64,000 nucleotides of DNA from Scolanthus callimorphus (lineage: Eukaryota; Cnidaria; Anthozoa; Actiniaria; Edwardsiidae), in contig CM066912.1 in the NCBI GenBank assembly GCA_033964015.1, positions 31,396,532 to 31,460,531 of the forward strand. Reading direction: 5' to 3'. Positions 55,015-64,000 of the stretch are shown here, piece by piece. The translations under genes and the position numbers were made by a program. The first letter of the stretch is position 1; each line of letters opens with the position of its first letter. The notes under the pieces were generated by a model. That model was given only the letters and a program-made list of their open reading frames with translations. It ran no database searches and had not been told where the DNA came from.

Positions 55015-56361
55015 ATTACCCGATTATAGGGGTAGTGTAACGATTTTAGGGATAATTTAGGTATCTTTAGGACGGTGCCTACAAAAACGAGTATTTTTTT
55101 CGCACTTAATGACTATGTGGCATTGAAAGGTAGTGTGAAAGGCTATCCATTTCCGATCCAAAAAGGTAGGGTAACCACGCAAGTTTTCGAGATAACCCAT
55201 CCTCAACACCCTAAAAAAGCAGAATTATCGGGTTTTTTTTGAAATTACGAAAAAAAAAAAAATTTTCTCGATAGTTTTATTTAAATTCTACTTTCGCTCG
55301 TAAAATCAGCAGCTGTTATTACATTTGATGGATTCCATAACAAATAAATGTAAATTTCGGCTTTTAAAAGTATTTTAGGGGTTAAAATTTTCTACAGAAG
55401 GTCCAAAATCTACCCTGACACCCGCTACTTTATGCGTTAAAAAATAGCCGCAGCATATTTTTCGCACGTTAAAAAATTGCAAATACGCTGCGGAGGTTTC
55501 ATATTTTCGATTGATGTAAAAAAATAAAGGGGTAGCCACGCAATTTTTAGAACTATCATGCATTTTAACAGCAGGTAGAATGGTTAAGTGACAAATCTGC
55601 GCACCCCTCCCCTGTGAGTAGAAATTGACATTCAAAATGGCGACTATTTAAGTAAGAGGGGAAAGGTGGAAAAATCAAGGTAACTACGTGGTACATTGAC
55701 TAAAAATCATTTAAACATTGATTTTAGACAAAAATGTAGTATATTTGATTCCACAATTAATAACAAGCAGGTCGAGATTATTGAAATTAGCAAGGCGAAG
55801 TTACGAAGTCAGGTTCTCTTTCAAACGATAACAACAATAATAACAATAATAATAATAATAATATAAATTTTGATATAGCGCCATTTCTACTAAAAATCCA
55901 ATAGCGCTTTACAATAATTGTTCTACTAAATAAAATTAGCTAAAAATATAAAAAAAATTAGCTAAAAATATAAAAAATAAAAATGAATAAATAAAAAGAT
56001 AAAAATGCTTACAGTGTGATAAAAACTATAAAACAATGAAAACTTTAAAATGTTTTAAACAACGACGTTTTTGTCATTTACAAAGCGAGTCTTGTACAAA
56101 CATTATTGAAGTGAAACTGCATGTACGCCATATAACTTAAAGTATAAACATTAAGTTTTCTGATTAATTTGCGGTATTTTTTTGCGTAAAGATATCTAGA
56201 CTTTTAGTATCAAACGGATGGCTACTTTTACTCAGAGAAAAATCCCGATATTTTTACTAAATGTAAACTTTTGTAGGATATTTCCCAAAGAAAGTTCCAA
56301 CTGAAGGTAATTCACAGGGAAAAACAAAGAAAAAAGAAAAAGGAGAAAAAAGAAAAAAAAT

Positions 56362-56434
56362 CCACGGCCCCGAGTGAGTTCCGAACCTGGAGTACTTGCA
56401 GTCCGTCTAGCGCGCTAAGCACTTGCGCCATCGA
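56362..56434 (-). mobile_element. tRNA-like SINE head, unit 1
   Basis: Minus strand: CGATGGCGCAAGTGCTTAGC has an A-box-like TGGCGCAAGTG and the D-stem pair GCGC/GCGC; CCAGGTTCGGAACTCACTC carries a B-box-like GGTTCGGAACTC. A long T-rich tract (56326-56361) follows, which would stop RNA polymerase III. The match to a true tRNA is incomplete, so I read it as a SINE or tRNA pseudogene. Confidence 0.5.
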
Positions 56435-56939
56435 AACTTAGATGAAAATCTGGTAGAGAAAAATGCTACAAATACAGACATCCGTATAGAATGCGCGAGC
56501 AGGATGCGCAGTAGCAATTGTAGGCACCGTCCTTATGCAGTCAAATGGAGTGCCTATAGTTTTTGCGTTTTGCGTTTGTTTAAGTTTCTGGAAAGTACGT
56601 TGTCAAGTGGAGTTCGCAATGTTGTCAAGGAAAAGCTCGTGATTTTGAAACTTTGTCGCGACATTCCTTGACAACATTATGAACTCGCCTTGACAACGCG
56701 CCGTTTCAAACACAAAACTATTAAAACGAACCGTTAAAACTTGTCGAACTATGGCCGCTCCAGGCTTAACTTGATGGCGCAGCACCAGGCGAAAGCTATT
56801 AAATCTTTCGTTAGAATTGCTAAATAATGCGTTCCTCTTTCATTCTAAGACTAGATAAGTTGTTTACGTAATTCAGTCTTTGACTGCAATAGGGATGAAT
56901 AAACATTATGTAGATCGAATTATGTAGATCACTGGTTTT

Positions 56940-57162
56940 GTCAACCTCGTTCCCAGGGTCTTGTGGGTAATTTTCAAGATGGTGGTTGGTCGAGCACAAG
57001 ACTCTGGGGGAGACTGAGTCACATGACCACTGTTTGAGGAGATGGGAACGAGGTTGTCCTTTGTTTCGAAACGGTCATGTGACTTAGCCTCCCCCAGTAT
57101 CTTCTCCCGAGCTAAGGCGCCATTTTGAAAACGAGCGAGAAAACCCTGGGGACGAGGTTGTG
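56940..57162. mobile_element. MITE with AACCTCGTTCCC ends, copy 2
   Basis: Starts CAACCTCGTTCCCAGGGTCT and ends AACCCTGGGGACGAGGTTG. Shares CTTGTGGGTAATTTTCAAGA with the copies at 13050, 62207 and the fragment at 4470. Confidence 0.65.
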
Positions 57163-57195
57163 ACTTTGTAACATTTTGTTGTAACAACCGTGACA

Positions 57196-57457
57196 CAGGG
57201 GTTGCAACTCCCTTCGTTTTGCCGCCGTCCACAACCTTGGATGGTTTCCTGACCGTTTCTTCAGCCCACTATATGTGCATGCATATGGACGGATATTTTC
57301 CGCTGGTGTTATATAAGCCCCGAGTACAGTTAGTTCTCATGTGTCATCAGCGGAAAACGTCCGTCAATATGCATGCGCATGTAGTGGGCTCACGACACGG
57401 TCAGCAAACCGTCCAGGGTTATAAACAGCGGCAAAACAAAAGGGGTTTCAACCCTGG
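57196..57457. repeat. Foldback palindrome, arms about 110 bp, unit 1
   Basis: Left AGGGGTTGCAACTCCCTTCG, GGTTTCCTGACCGTTTCTTC and ATATTTTCCGCTGG; right CATCAGCGGAAAACGTCCGT, CACGGTCAGCAAACCGTCCA and AGGGGTTTCAACCCT. The unit 2 twin is 62461-62722. Confidence 0.7.
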
Positions 57458-57644
57458 GCAGACGTGAATTTCCTTCCTCCTCGTCAGCCACGCGAATAAA
57501 AAGAAAAAGAGGCCTCTGCAAGCAGGGTAACTCATAATTAATCAAGCAAAGGAAATCATAAGCATGAAGGAGGTTTCGATATGTGGTATTAATTAGCATA
57601 GAAATGTGAGATTGCTTTCCTTCTTTTTCTCGACATTAAATGAC

Positions 57645-57795
57645 TCGTTTGAGAAGCTATATTAAATACTCGACAGTGTTTTTAGTTAGGGTTTCTAAAC
57701 ACCTCGATGTCGGTACAAAAAAACCTCGGCAAAACCCACTTCTCGGAGTTTGGAAATCCTGATGAAACAGAGTGTCGAGTTTTTAATATATTACT
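57645..57795. mobile_element. MITE whose arm resembles the 60-bp minisatellite unit, unit 1
   Basis: Contains AGGGTTTCTAAACACCTCGA on the left and CTCGGAGTTTGGAAATCCTG then TGTCGAGTTTTTAATATATT on the right. The right arm is homologous to one unit of the array at 30541-31425 but is present only once. Its twin is 62910-63062. Confidence 0.65.
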
Positions 57796-60700
57796 TACAA
57801 TATATCTAGAGAAACAATATTTATTGTCTCTGAAGGTTTAATTGGCCTCGATAAAAGCATGGGTATTTGGGTATTTTCTTCGCCCGTTGTTCGAGGACTT
57901 CTATAATTCTGTTTTACAGTGGAGTCAATCTTCAACACAAGAGTTCAAGTGCTATGCCAAGCTGTACAAAAATGTGAGAACCCAATTTAAGGTGGCTCAT
58001 GCGAAAGTGTGAGAGCGCATTTCGCGAAAATAAACTTTCGTCTACAACTTAAAAAATATACTCGCTATGAACTTCAATCTTGACTAGAATATAAGCAGGT
58101 ATCTTTTGGCAATATGTGCGCATTATCTGATCTACATTAGCGTTAATACTTTTAATAATATCGGAGCTTAAATGGACCCCTACTTTGAGAGATCAACCCC
58201 GCGCAAAAAAAAAACGTTGCTGGCATTTTTGAACGAAACTCCGTTAATCATACTGAAGTCAGTTGGACTAAGTGTTAACGAAGTTTCGGGAAATTCGTCG
58301 GAAGCAAAGTGCCTATTTCAGAAAAATAGCCCAAAATACACGACTAAAACTCTTTACGAGTTTCTCTGTCATAGCGCGAACGAGCGAGTCTTGAAGCGAG
58401 TGAACTATGAAATCTCACAGTGACCGAAATCCTGATAAAGTACTATATAGTTTATATAGATAAACACCGATGAAATAATTTAAAATGTGAGGGCTTACTG
58501 TAAAATAGAAACTATTAAAAACAAAACTTACCTGCCGGCTAAGAAAGAGAGTCTAGTCTTCACCTTTTCATCAGCTATGAGCCTTTGTTGGTTTCTTATA
58601 CACCCAAAAAATAGCGTGAGTTTTACGCAATATGAATTTCAGATGAGGCAATCCCGCGTTTTAGCGCTCAAAAGCACTCTCGAAAGTACACAACACGTTT
58701 CAGTTGAAGCGATTTGCTACTATTCAAGTAATCAATGTCTTCCTTATTATCAATCTGCAAACCCAATATATCATTTTTCTGACGAAAATCTTTGCCCGAG
58801 CAATATTGCCTCTATCGTCTTTGGGCGTTTAGCGGGTTGCCTTTTCGTTCAAATTCAGTTACAGAAATGTTTTTTGAGGCAGTTTCTATAATATGCTGCC
58901 GAGATGGTTCGAGAGAGAGGGTACAAGCATCTGGTCGAAACCTACCGGATAGAAACGTTATCAAGCCGATCTGAATACATGTAAATCTTAAATTGTTCAT
59001 CTCCAAAATATTAACCGTGACTGACTCAAACAAAGTAAAAGTTATAAAACCAACGTAATTACTACGCTTTAGTAGGCTTGTCTAATTTGAGAAAAATTCA
59101 ATGAAAACTGTTCTACCTAGGTTTTTAAATGTCGGTATATTCGCAAATTGAATTCCACCCGATTGATTACATAGAAAACGCGATCCGAAACTTACAGTTA
59201 TCCCACAATTAAGGATGTATTTATTAACAAACATAACTGATTATCTTTGTTATTCCACTTCTCCAGTTTGATTTAATTTCGCCATGATACAACGCTGTTA
59301 TAAAAATTAAAAAGCGCAAGCTGTTTTTACGTCGTATCATATGAAAAAAATCAGCATTTTTTTCCCTTAGAGTAGTTTTCAAATTACTATCGGGAGCAAT
59401 TTGACAAATTACTCTGGAATTGTGATTGGTCGAGGGCTCAGATCGCGTAGAGAAAACAATTACCGTGCAATTACTTATGATTACTTCGCTCGCGAAAAGA
59501 AAATCAACTCGAGATCACCTCGCTCTCTGATTGGTTTGTTTTTTAATTACTATCGCATTTTATTGGACAGTGAATTACTCATTACTTGTTTCACAACAGT
59601 CGTGAACCCAGTGGGAACGTATCTATTCTGTATTCCGATTCATCATCAGCACGCCATGCAGACTCGTGTGTAGCGAATCGATAGCATTTCGTTATTGTTA
59701 TCCCAAAGGTGTCGCCTCAGTCACCAGTATAGGCGATTATATTGTTTGCATAAGCATTAGTGAAAATCAGCAAGCGTAACGGAGGTACAAAAAGACATGA
59801 TCTGAATTTCAATAGCGTCTGGTGAATGAAGCGTACTAAGAAAGTTTGACGTTCGTAACTCAAATTATGAGCGCATGGCGAGAAGCTCAATTTGCAAGAA
59901 ACATGTGGGCTAATGAACTTCATGCCCTACAAGAAAATCAAGTCTTGAAAACTGTAATAAAATTGCTCAAGATCAAATAAGTACTATTCCGAAGAACGCA
60001 TTGACGATTTTCACTAAGTTTTGAATGATCCACGCAGGTTTTTCAAATTCTGAAGCTAGACCCTGCTTATGCAAATGAGTAAACAAATAACCGCCTATAC
60101 ACCTAATTCAGAAAAGGTTGCTTTGGTCATTGAACGCCTTTGTTTCGTGGTCACTGAAGCAAATAATTCCTTTGGTTCGCGCTATAATTGAAGGACAAAT
60201 GACCAAACTACAAAGCAACCTTTTTAGAATTAGGCGTATAGGCTCCTGTATCATTACCCGATTATAGGGGTAGTGTAACGATTTTAGGGATAATTTAGGT
60301 ATCTTAAGGACGGTGCCTACAAAAACGAGTACTTTTTTCGCACTTAATGACTATGTGGCATTGAAAGGTAGTGTGAAAGGCTATCCATTTCCGATAAAAA
60401 AAGGTAGGGTAACCACGCAAGTTTTCGAGATAACCCATCCCCAATACCCTAAAAAAGCAGAATTATCGTTTTTTTAGAAATTACGAAAAAAAAAATATTT
60501 TTCTCGATAGTTTTATTTAAATTCTACTTTCGCTCGTAAAATCAGCAGCTGTTATTACATTTCATGGATTCCATAACAAATATATGTAAATTTCGGCTTT
60601 TAAAAGTATTTTAGGGGTTAAAATTTTCTACAGAAGGCCCAAAATCTACCCTGACACCCGCTACTTTATGCGTTAAAAAATAGCCTCAGCATATTTTTCG

Positions 60701-61594
60701 CACGTTAAAAAATTGCAAATACGCTGCGGAGGTTTCATATTTTCGATTGATGTAAAAAAATAAAGGGGTAGCCACGCAATTTTTAGAACTATCATGCATT
60801 TTAACAGCAGGTAGAATGGTTAAGTGACAAATCTGCGCACCCCTCCCCTGTGAGTAGAAATTGACATTCAAAATGGCGACTATTTAAGTAAGAGGGGAAA
60901 GGTGGAAAAATCAAGGTAACTACGTGGTACATTGACTAAAAATCATTTAAACATTGATTTTAGACAAAAATGTAGTATATTTGATTCCACAATTAATAAC
61001 AAGCAGGTCGAGATTATTGAAATTAGCAAGGCGAAGTTACGAAGTCAGGTTCTCTTTCAAACGATAACAACAATAATAACAATAATAATAATAATAATAT
61101 AAATTTTGATATAGCGCCATTTCTACTAAAAATCCAATAGCGCTTTACAATAATTGTTCTACTAAATAAAATTAGCTAAAAATATAAAAAAATTAGCTAA
61201 AAATATAATAAATAAAAATAAATAAAAAGATAAAAATGTTTACAGTGTGATAAAAACTATAAAACAATGAAAACTTTAAAATGTTTTAAACAACGACGTT
61301 TTTGTCATTTACAAAGCGAGTCTTGTACAAACATTATTGAAGTGAAACTGCATGTACGCCATATAACTTAAAGTATAAACATTAAGTTTTCTGATTAATT
61401 TGTGGTATTTTTTTGCGTAAAGATATCTAGACTTTTAGTATCAAACGGATGGCTACTTTTACTCAGAGAAAAATCCCGATATTTTTACTAAATGTAAACT
61501 TTTGTAGGATATTTCCCAAAGAAAGTTCCAACTGAAGGTAATTCACAGGGAAAAACAAAGAAAAAAGAAGAAAAAGGAGAAAAAGAAAAAAAAT

Positions 61595-61668
61595 CCACGG
61601 CCCCGAGTGAGTTCCGAACCTGGAGTACTTGCAGTCCGTCTAGCGCGCTAAGCACTTGCGCCATCGAA
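61595..61668 (-). mobile_element. tRNA-like SINE head, unit 2
   Basis: Identical to 56362-56434 in the box A and box B parts. The following T-rich tract differs in length, as expected for slippage. Confidence 0.5.
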
Positions 61669-62206
61669 ACTTAGATGAAAATCTGGTAGAGAAAAATGCT
61701 ACAAATACAGACATCCGTATAGAATGCGCGAGCAGGATGCGCAGTAGCAATTGTAGGCACCGTCCTTATGCAGTCAAATGGAGTGCCTATAGTTTTTGCG
61801 TTTTGCGTTTGTTTAAGTTTCTGGAAAGTACGTTATCAAGTGGAGTTCGCAATGTTGTCAAGGAAAAGCTCGTGATTTTGAAACTTTGTCGCGACATTCC
61901 TTGACAACATCATGAACTCGCCTTGACAACGCGCCGTTTCAAACACAAAACTATTAAAACGAACCGTTCAAACTTGTCGAACTATGGCCGCTCCAGGCTT
62001 AACTTGATGGCGCAGCACCAGGCTATACCGTTTTGGAACTTTGTAATTTGATAGCGAAAGCTATTAAATCTTTCGTTAGAATTGCTAAATAATGCGTTCC
62101 TCTTTCATTCTAAGACTAGATAAGTTGTTTACGTAATTCAGCCTTTGACTGCAATAGGGATGAATAAACATTATGTAGATCGAATTATGTAGATCACTGG
62201 TTTTGT

Positions 62207-62428
62207 CAACCTCGTTCCCAGGGTCTTGTGGGTAATTTTCAAGATGGCGGTTGGTCGAGCACAAGACTCTGGGGGAGGCTGAGTCACATGACAACTGTTT
62301 GAGGACATGGGAACGAGGTTGTCCTTTGTTTCGAAATGGTCATGTGACTTAGCCTCCCCCAGTATCTTCTCCCGAGCTAAGGCGCCATTTTGAAAACGAG
62401 CGAGAAAACCCTGGGGACGAGGTTGTGA
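62207..62428. mobile_element. MITE with AACCTCGTTCCC ends, copy 3
   Basis: Duplicate of 56940-57162 with a few substitutions (GATGGCGGTT against GATGGTGGTT). Confidence 0.65.
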
Positions 62429-63181
62429 TTTTGTAACATTTTGTTGTAACAACCGTGACACAGGGGTTGCAACTCCCTTCGTTTTGCCGCCGTCCACAAC
62501 CTTGGATGGTTTCCTGACCGTTTCTTCAGCCCACTATATGTGCATGCATATGGACGGATATTTTCCGCTGGTGTTATATAAGCCCCGAGTACAGTTAGTT
62601 CTCATGTGTCATCAGCGGAAAACGTCCGTCAATATGCATGCGCATGTAGTGGGCTCACGACACGGTCAGCAAACCGTCCAGGGTTATAAACAGCGGCAAA
62701 ACAAAAGGGGTTTCAACCCTGGGCAGACGTGAATTTCCTTCCTCCTCGTCAGCCACGCGAATAAAAAGAAAAAGAGGCCTCTGCAAGCAGGGTAACTCAT
62801 AATTAATCAAGCAAAGGAAATCATAAGCATGAAGGAGGTTTGGATATGTGGTATTAATTAGCATAGAAATGTGAGATTGCTTTCCTTCTTTTTCTCGACA
62901 TTAAATGACTCGTTTGAGAAGCTATATTAAATACTCGACAGTGTTTTTAGTTAGGGTTTCTAAACACCTCGATGTCGGTACAAAAAAACCTCGGCAAAAC
63001 CCACTTCTCGGAGTTTGGAAATCCTGATGAAACAGACTGTCGAGTTTTTAATATATTACTTACAATATATCTAGAGAAACAATATTTATTGTCTCTAAAG
63101 GTTTAATTGGCCTCGATAAAAGCATGGGTATTTGGGTATCTTCTTCGCCCGTTGTTCGAGGACTTCTATAATTCTGTTTTA

Positions 63182-63480
63182 TAATACGTATCTGCAAACG
63201 TAATTGCGTCATCTGTTGTTCCTTGATGGAGATTTTCCATAGAAAAAAATTAATTTGTTGTTCCATCATTTTCTACTACTCCTTTGTATGAACAGATGTT
63301 CTGGATGAAAATCTGTCAAAATTGCTTGCTATGAACACTTAATTGGTATCCATATCACTTGATTTACGATTTCGTTAACTATACAGTTAACGAAATTGGT
63401 ATCGTGAAGACACGCGATTCGAATGCGATGGCCCAAGTGAAGATGTCAACTAAACAAGAAAGGCAGTAAAATTCAGCACT
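63182..63480. other. 5' flank of the MAM-domain gene
   Basis: Single-copy AT-rich sequence with a hairpin at about 63373-63396 (TTTCGTTAACTATACAGTTA followed by ACGAAA). It probably holds the promoter of the gene at 63481, but I see no defined motif. Confidence 0.35.
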
Positions 63481-63728
63481 ATGATAGCACCATTTCTGCT
63501 CCTTTACACATTTTCTGGTAAGCTATATTATATTATTTTTGTATTATACTATTTTTTTCACAACGCTTGTAACTCATACCTCTGGTTCTGTTTTATCACC
63601 TCTAAATAAATTCTGTTCAATCTCGGTTTCAGGGGCAGCCTCAATCAGCTGTAATTTTGAGAAATCGTACTGCGGTTGGAGAAGTCCTGATAATACTACA
63701 GGAAATTGGTCGATTATAAATCGCTTCA
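63481..63728 (+). CDS. Secreted MAM-domain protein, first two exons
   Basis: Exon 1 (63481-63517) reads MIAPFLLLYTFS and ends at a GTAAGC donor in phase 1: a short hydrophobic signal peptide. Exon 2 (63633-63728) follows TCTCGGTTTCAG and reads ASISCNFEKSYCGWRSPDNT then GNWSIINRF, ending at GTAAGT in phase 1. 'CNFE...CGW' followed by the NW pair is the start of a MAM domain, an adhesive extracellular module found in receptors and matrix proteins. The remaining MAM exons would lie beyond 64000, so the whole architecture is unknown. Signal peptide and MAM start in consecutive phase-1 exons is a common arrangement. Confidence 0.7.
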
Positions 63729-64000
63729 GTAAGTATGAGAAATGAAAAATTATCATAGGGCTTTCTTATGATATACCTTAGAACCCTCTGAACCTTTCTT
63801 AATACTTACATGTAAGGCATAAGAAGTTGACCTCGTTTGAAAAAGCTTTCAAAAATATTCGTAAGAAAATGAAATATTTATGCATTTTCTTATTTCAAAG
63901 AAATGAAGACTTTGTCAGTTAATCTGGAAATGACATTGCGAGTTAATCTCGAAATGACATTGCGAGCATATTAGTGAAAGTGCCACTAGCACCTAATTTC

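Larger units (their letters stand above)
50726..57916. repeat. Tandem segmental duplication, unit 1
   Basis: Starts TTACAGTGGAGTCAATCTTC and ends CTATAATTCTGTTTTA. It matches unit 2 (57914-63181) at roughly 98-99 per cent by eye along its whole length, except for 50772-52719, which unit 2 lacks. The two units meet at a 3-base overlap, TTA. No recognised gene lies inside. It contains several MITEs, a tRNA-like SINE and (AAT)n tracts. Frames such as 53249-53656 have no known domain and their changes between copies do not look protein-constrained. Confidence 0.9.
57914..63181. repeat. Tandem segmental duplication, unit 2
   Basis: Begins TTACAGTGGAGTCAATCTTC, then joins GCTATGCCA directly to AGCTGTACAAAAATG, skipping the 1,948 bases present in unit 1. 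It ends CTATAATTCTGTTTTA and continues into single-copy TAATACGTATC. Differences from unit 1 are scattered substitutions and small indels in homopolymers. It carries second copies of the MITEs and the SINE listed for unit 1 (60093-60242, 61595-61668, 62207-62428, 62461-62722, 62910-63062). Confidence 0.9.

Noticed and set aside
56362..56434. Functional tRNA gene
   Set aside because: The box B (GGTTCGGAACTC) is off consensus and I could not form a complete acceptor and anticodon stem; a SINE head fits better.

Overview
The window is animal nuclear DNA, not bacterial. Coding sequence is split into short exons with GT/AG splice sites and matching phases, and intergenic space is AT-rich and packed with short inverted-repeat transposons. 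The protein families fit a cnidarian, most likely a scleractinian coral: a PAN/Apple plus fibrinogen-like secreted protein, single-exon sulfotransferase-like genes with a C-terminal anchor, a Mab-21/cGAS-like nucleotidyltransferase and Penelope-like retroelements. The phylum call is moderately confident and the species is not determined.

Layout. 1.5-2.0 kb: last two exons (minus strand) of an unrecognised gene. 3.4-6.1 kb: MITEs and a LINE fragment. 6.5-11.3 kb: two decayed Penelope-like elements (RT plus GIY-YIG) joined head to head, with hammerhead-like cores at both outer ends. 11.3-15.5 kb: palindromes, G/C homopolymers and a decayed coding stretch. 15.9-30.0 kb: three minus-strand sulfotransferase-like copies, one intact and two with single-base frameshifts. 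Between them, at 18.6-19.55 kb, lies a satellite whose half-units keep their hairpins by paired base changes. 30.54-31.43 kb: a 60-bp minisatellite grown from one arm of a MITE. 32.8-37.8 kb: four plus-strand exons of TMEM249, a CatSper sperm calcium channel subunit. 40.7-43.2 kb: four minus-strand exons of a PAN/fibrinogen-like secreted protein. 49.2-50.6 kb: a minus-strand single-exon Mab-21/cGAS-like gene with the catalytic acidic residues visible. 50.7-63.2 kb: a recent tandem duplication of about 5.25 kb, the first copy carrying 1,948 extra bases that hold an element with ~200-bp terminal inverted repeats. 63.48 kb to the end: first two exons of a secreted MAM-domain protein.

The genes do not form a pathway; they are separate neighbours. 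I saw no wholly new system. The most unusual structures are the covarying hairpin satellite, the MITE-arm minisatellite, the head-to-head Penelope pair and the tandem duplication. Several calls, above all the frameshifts beside homopolymers, could be assembly errors.
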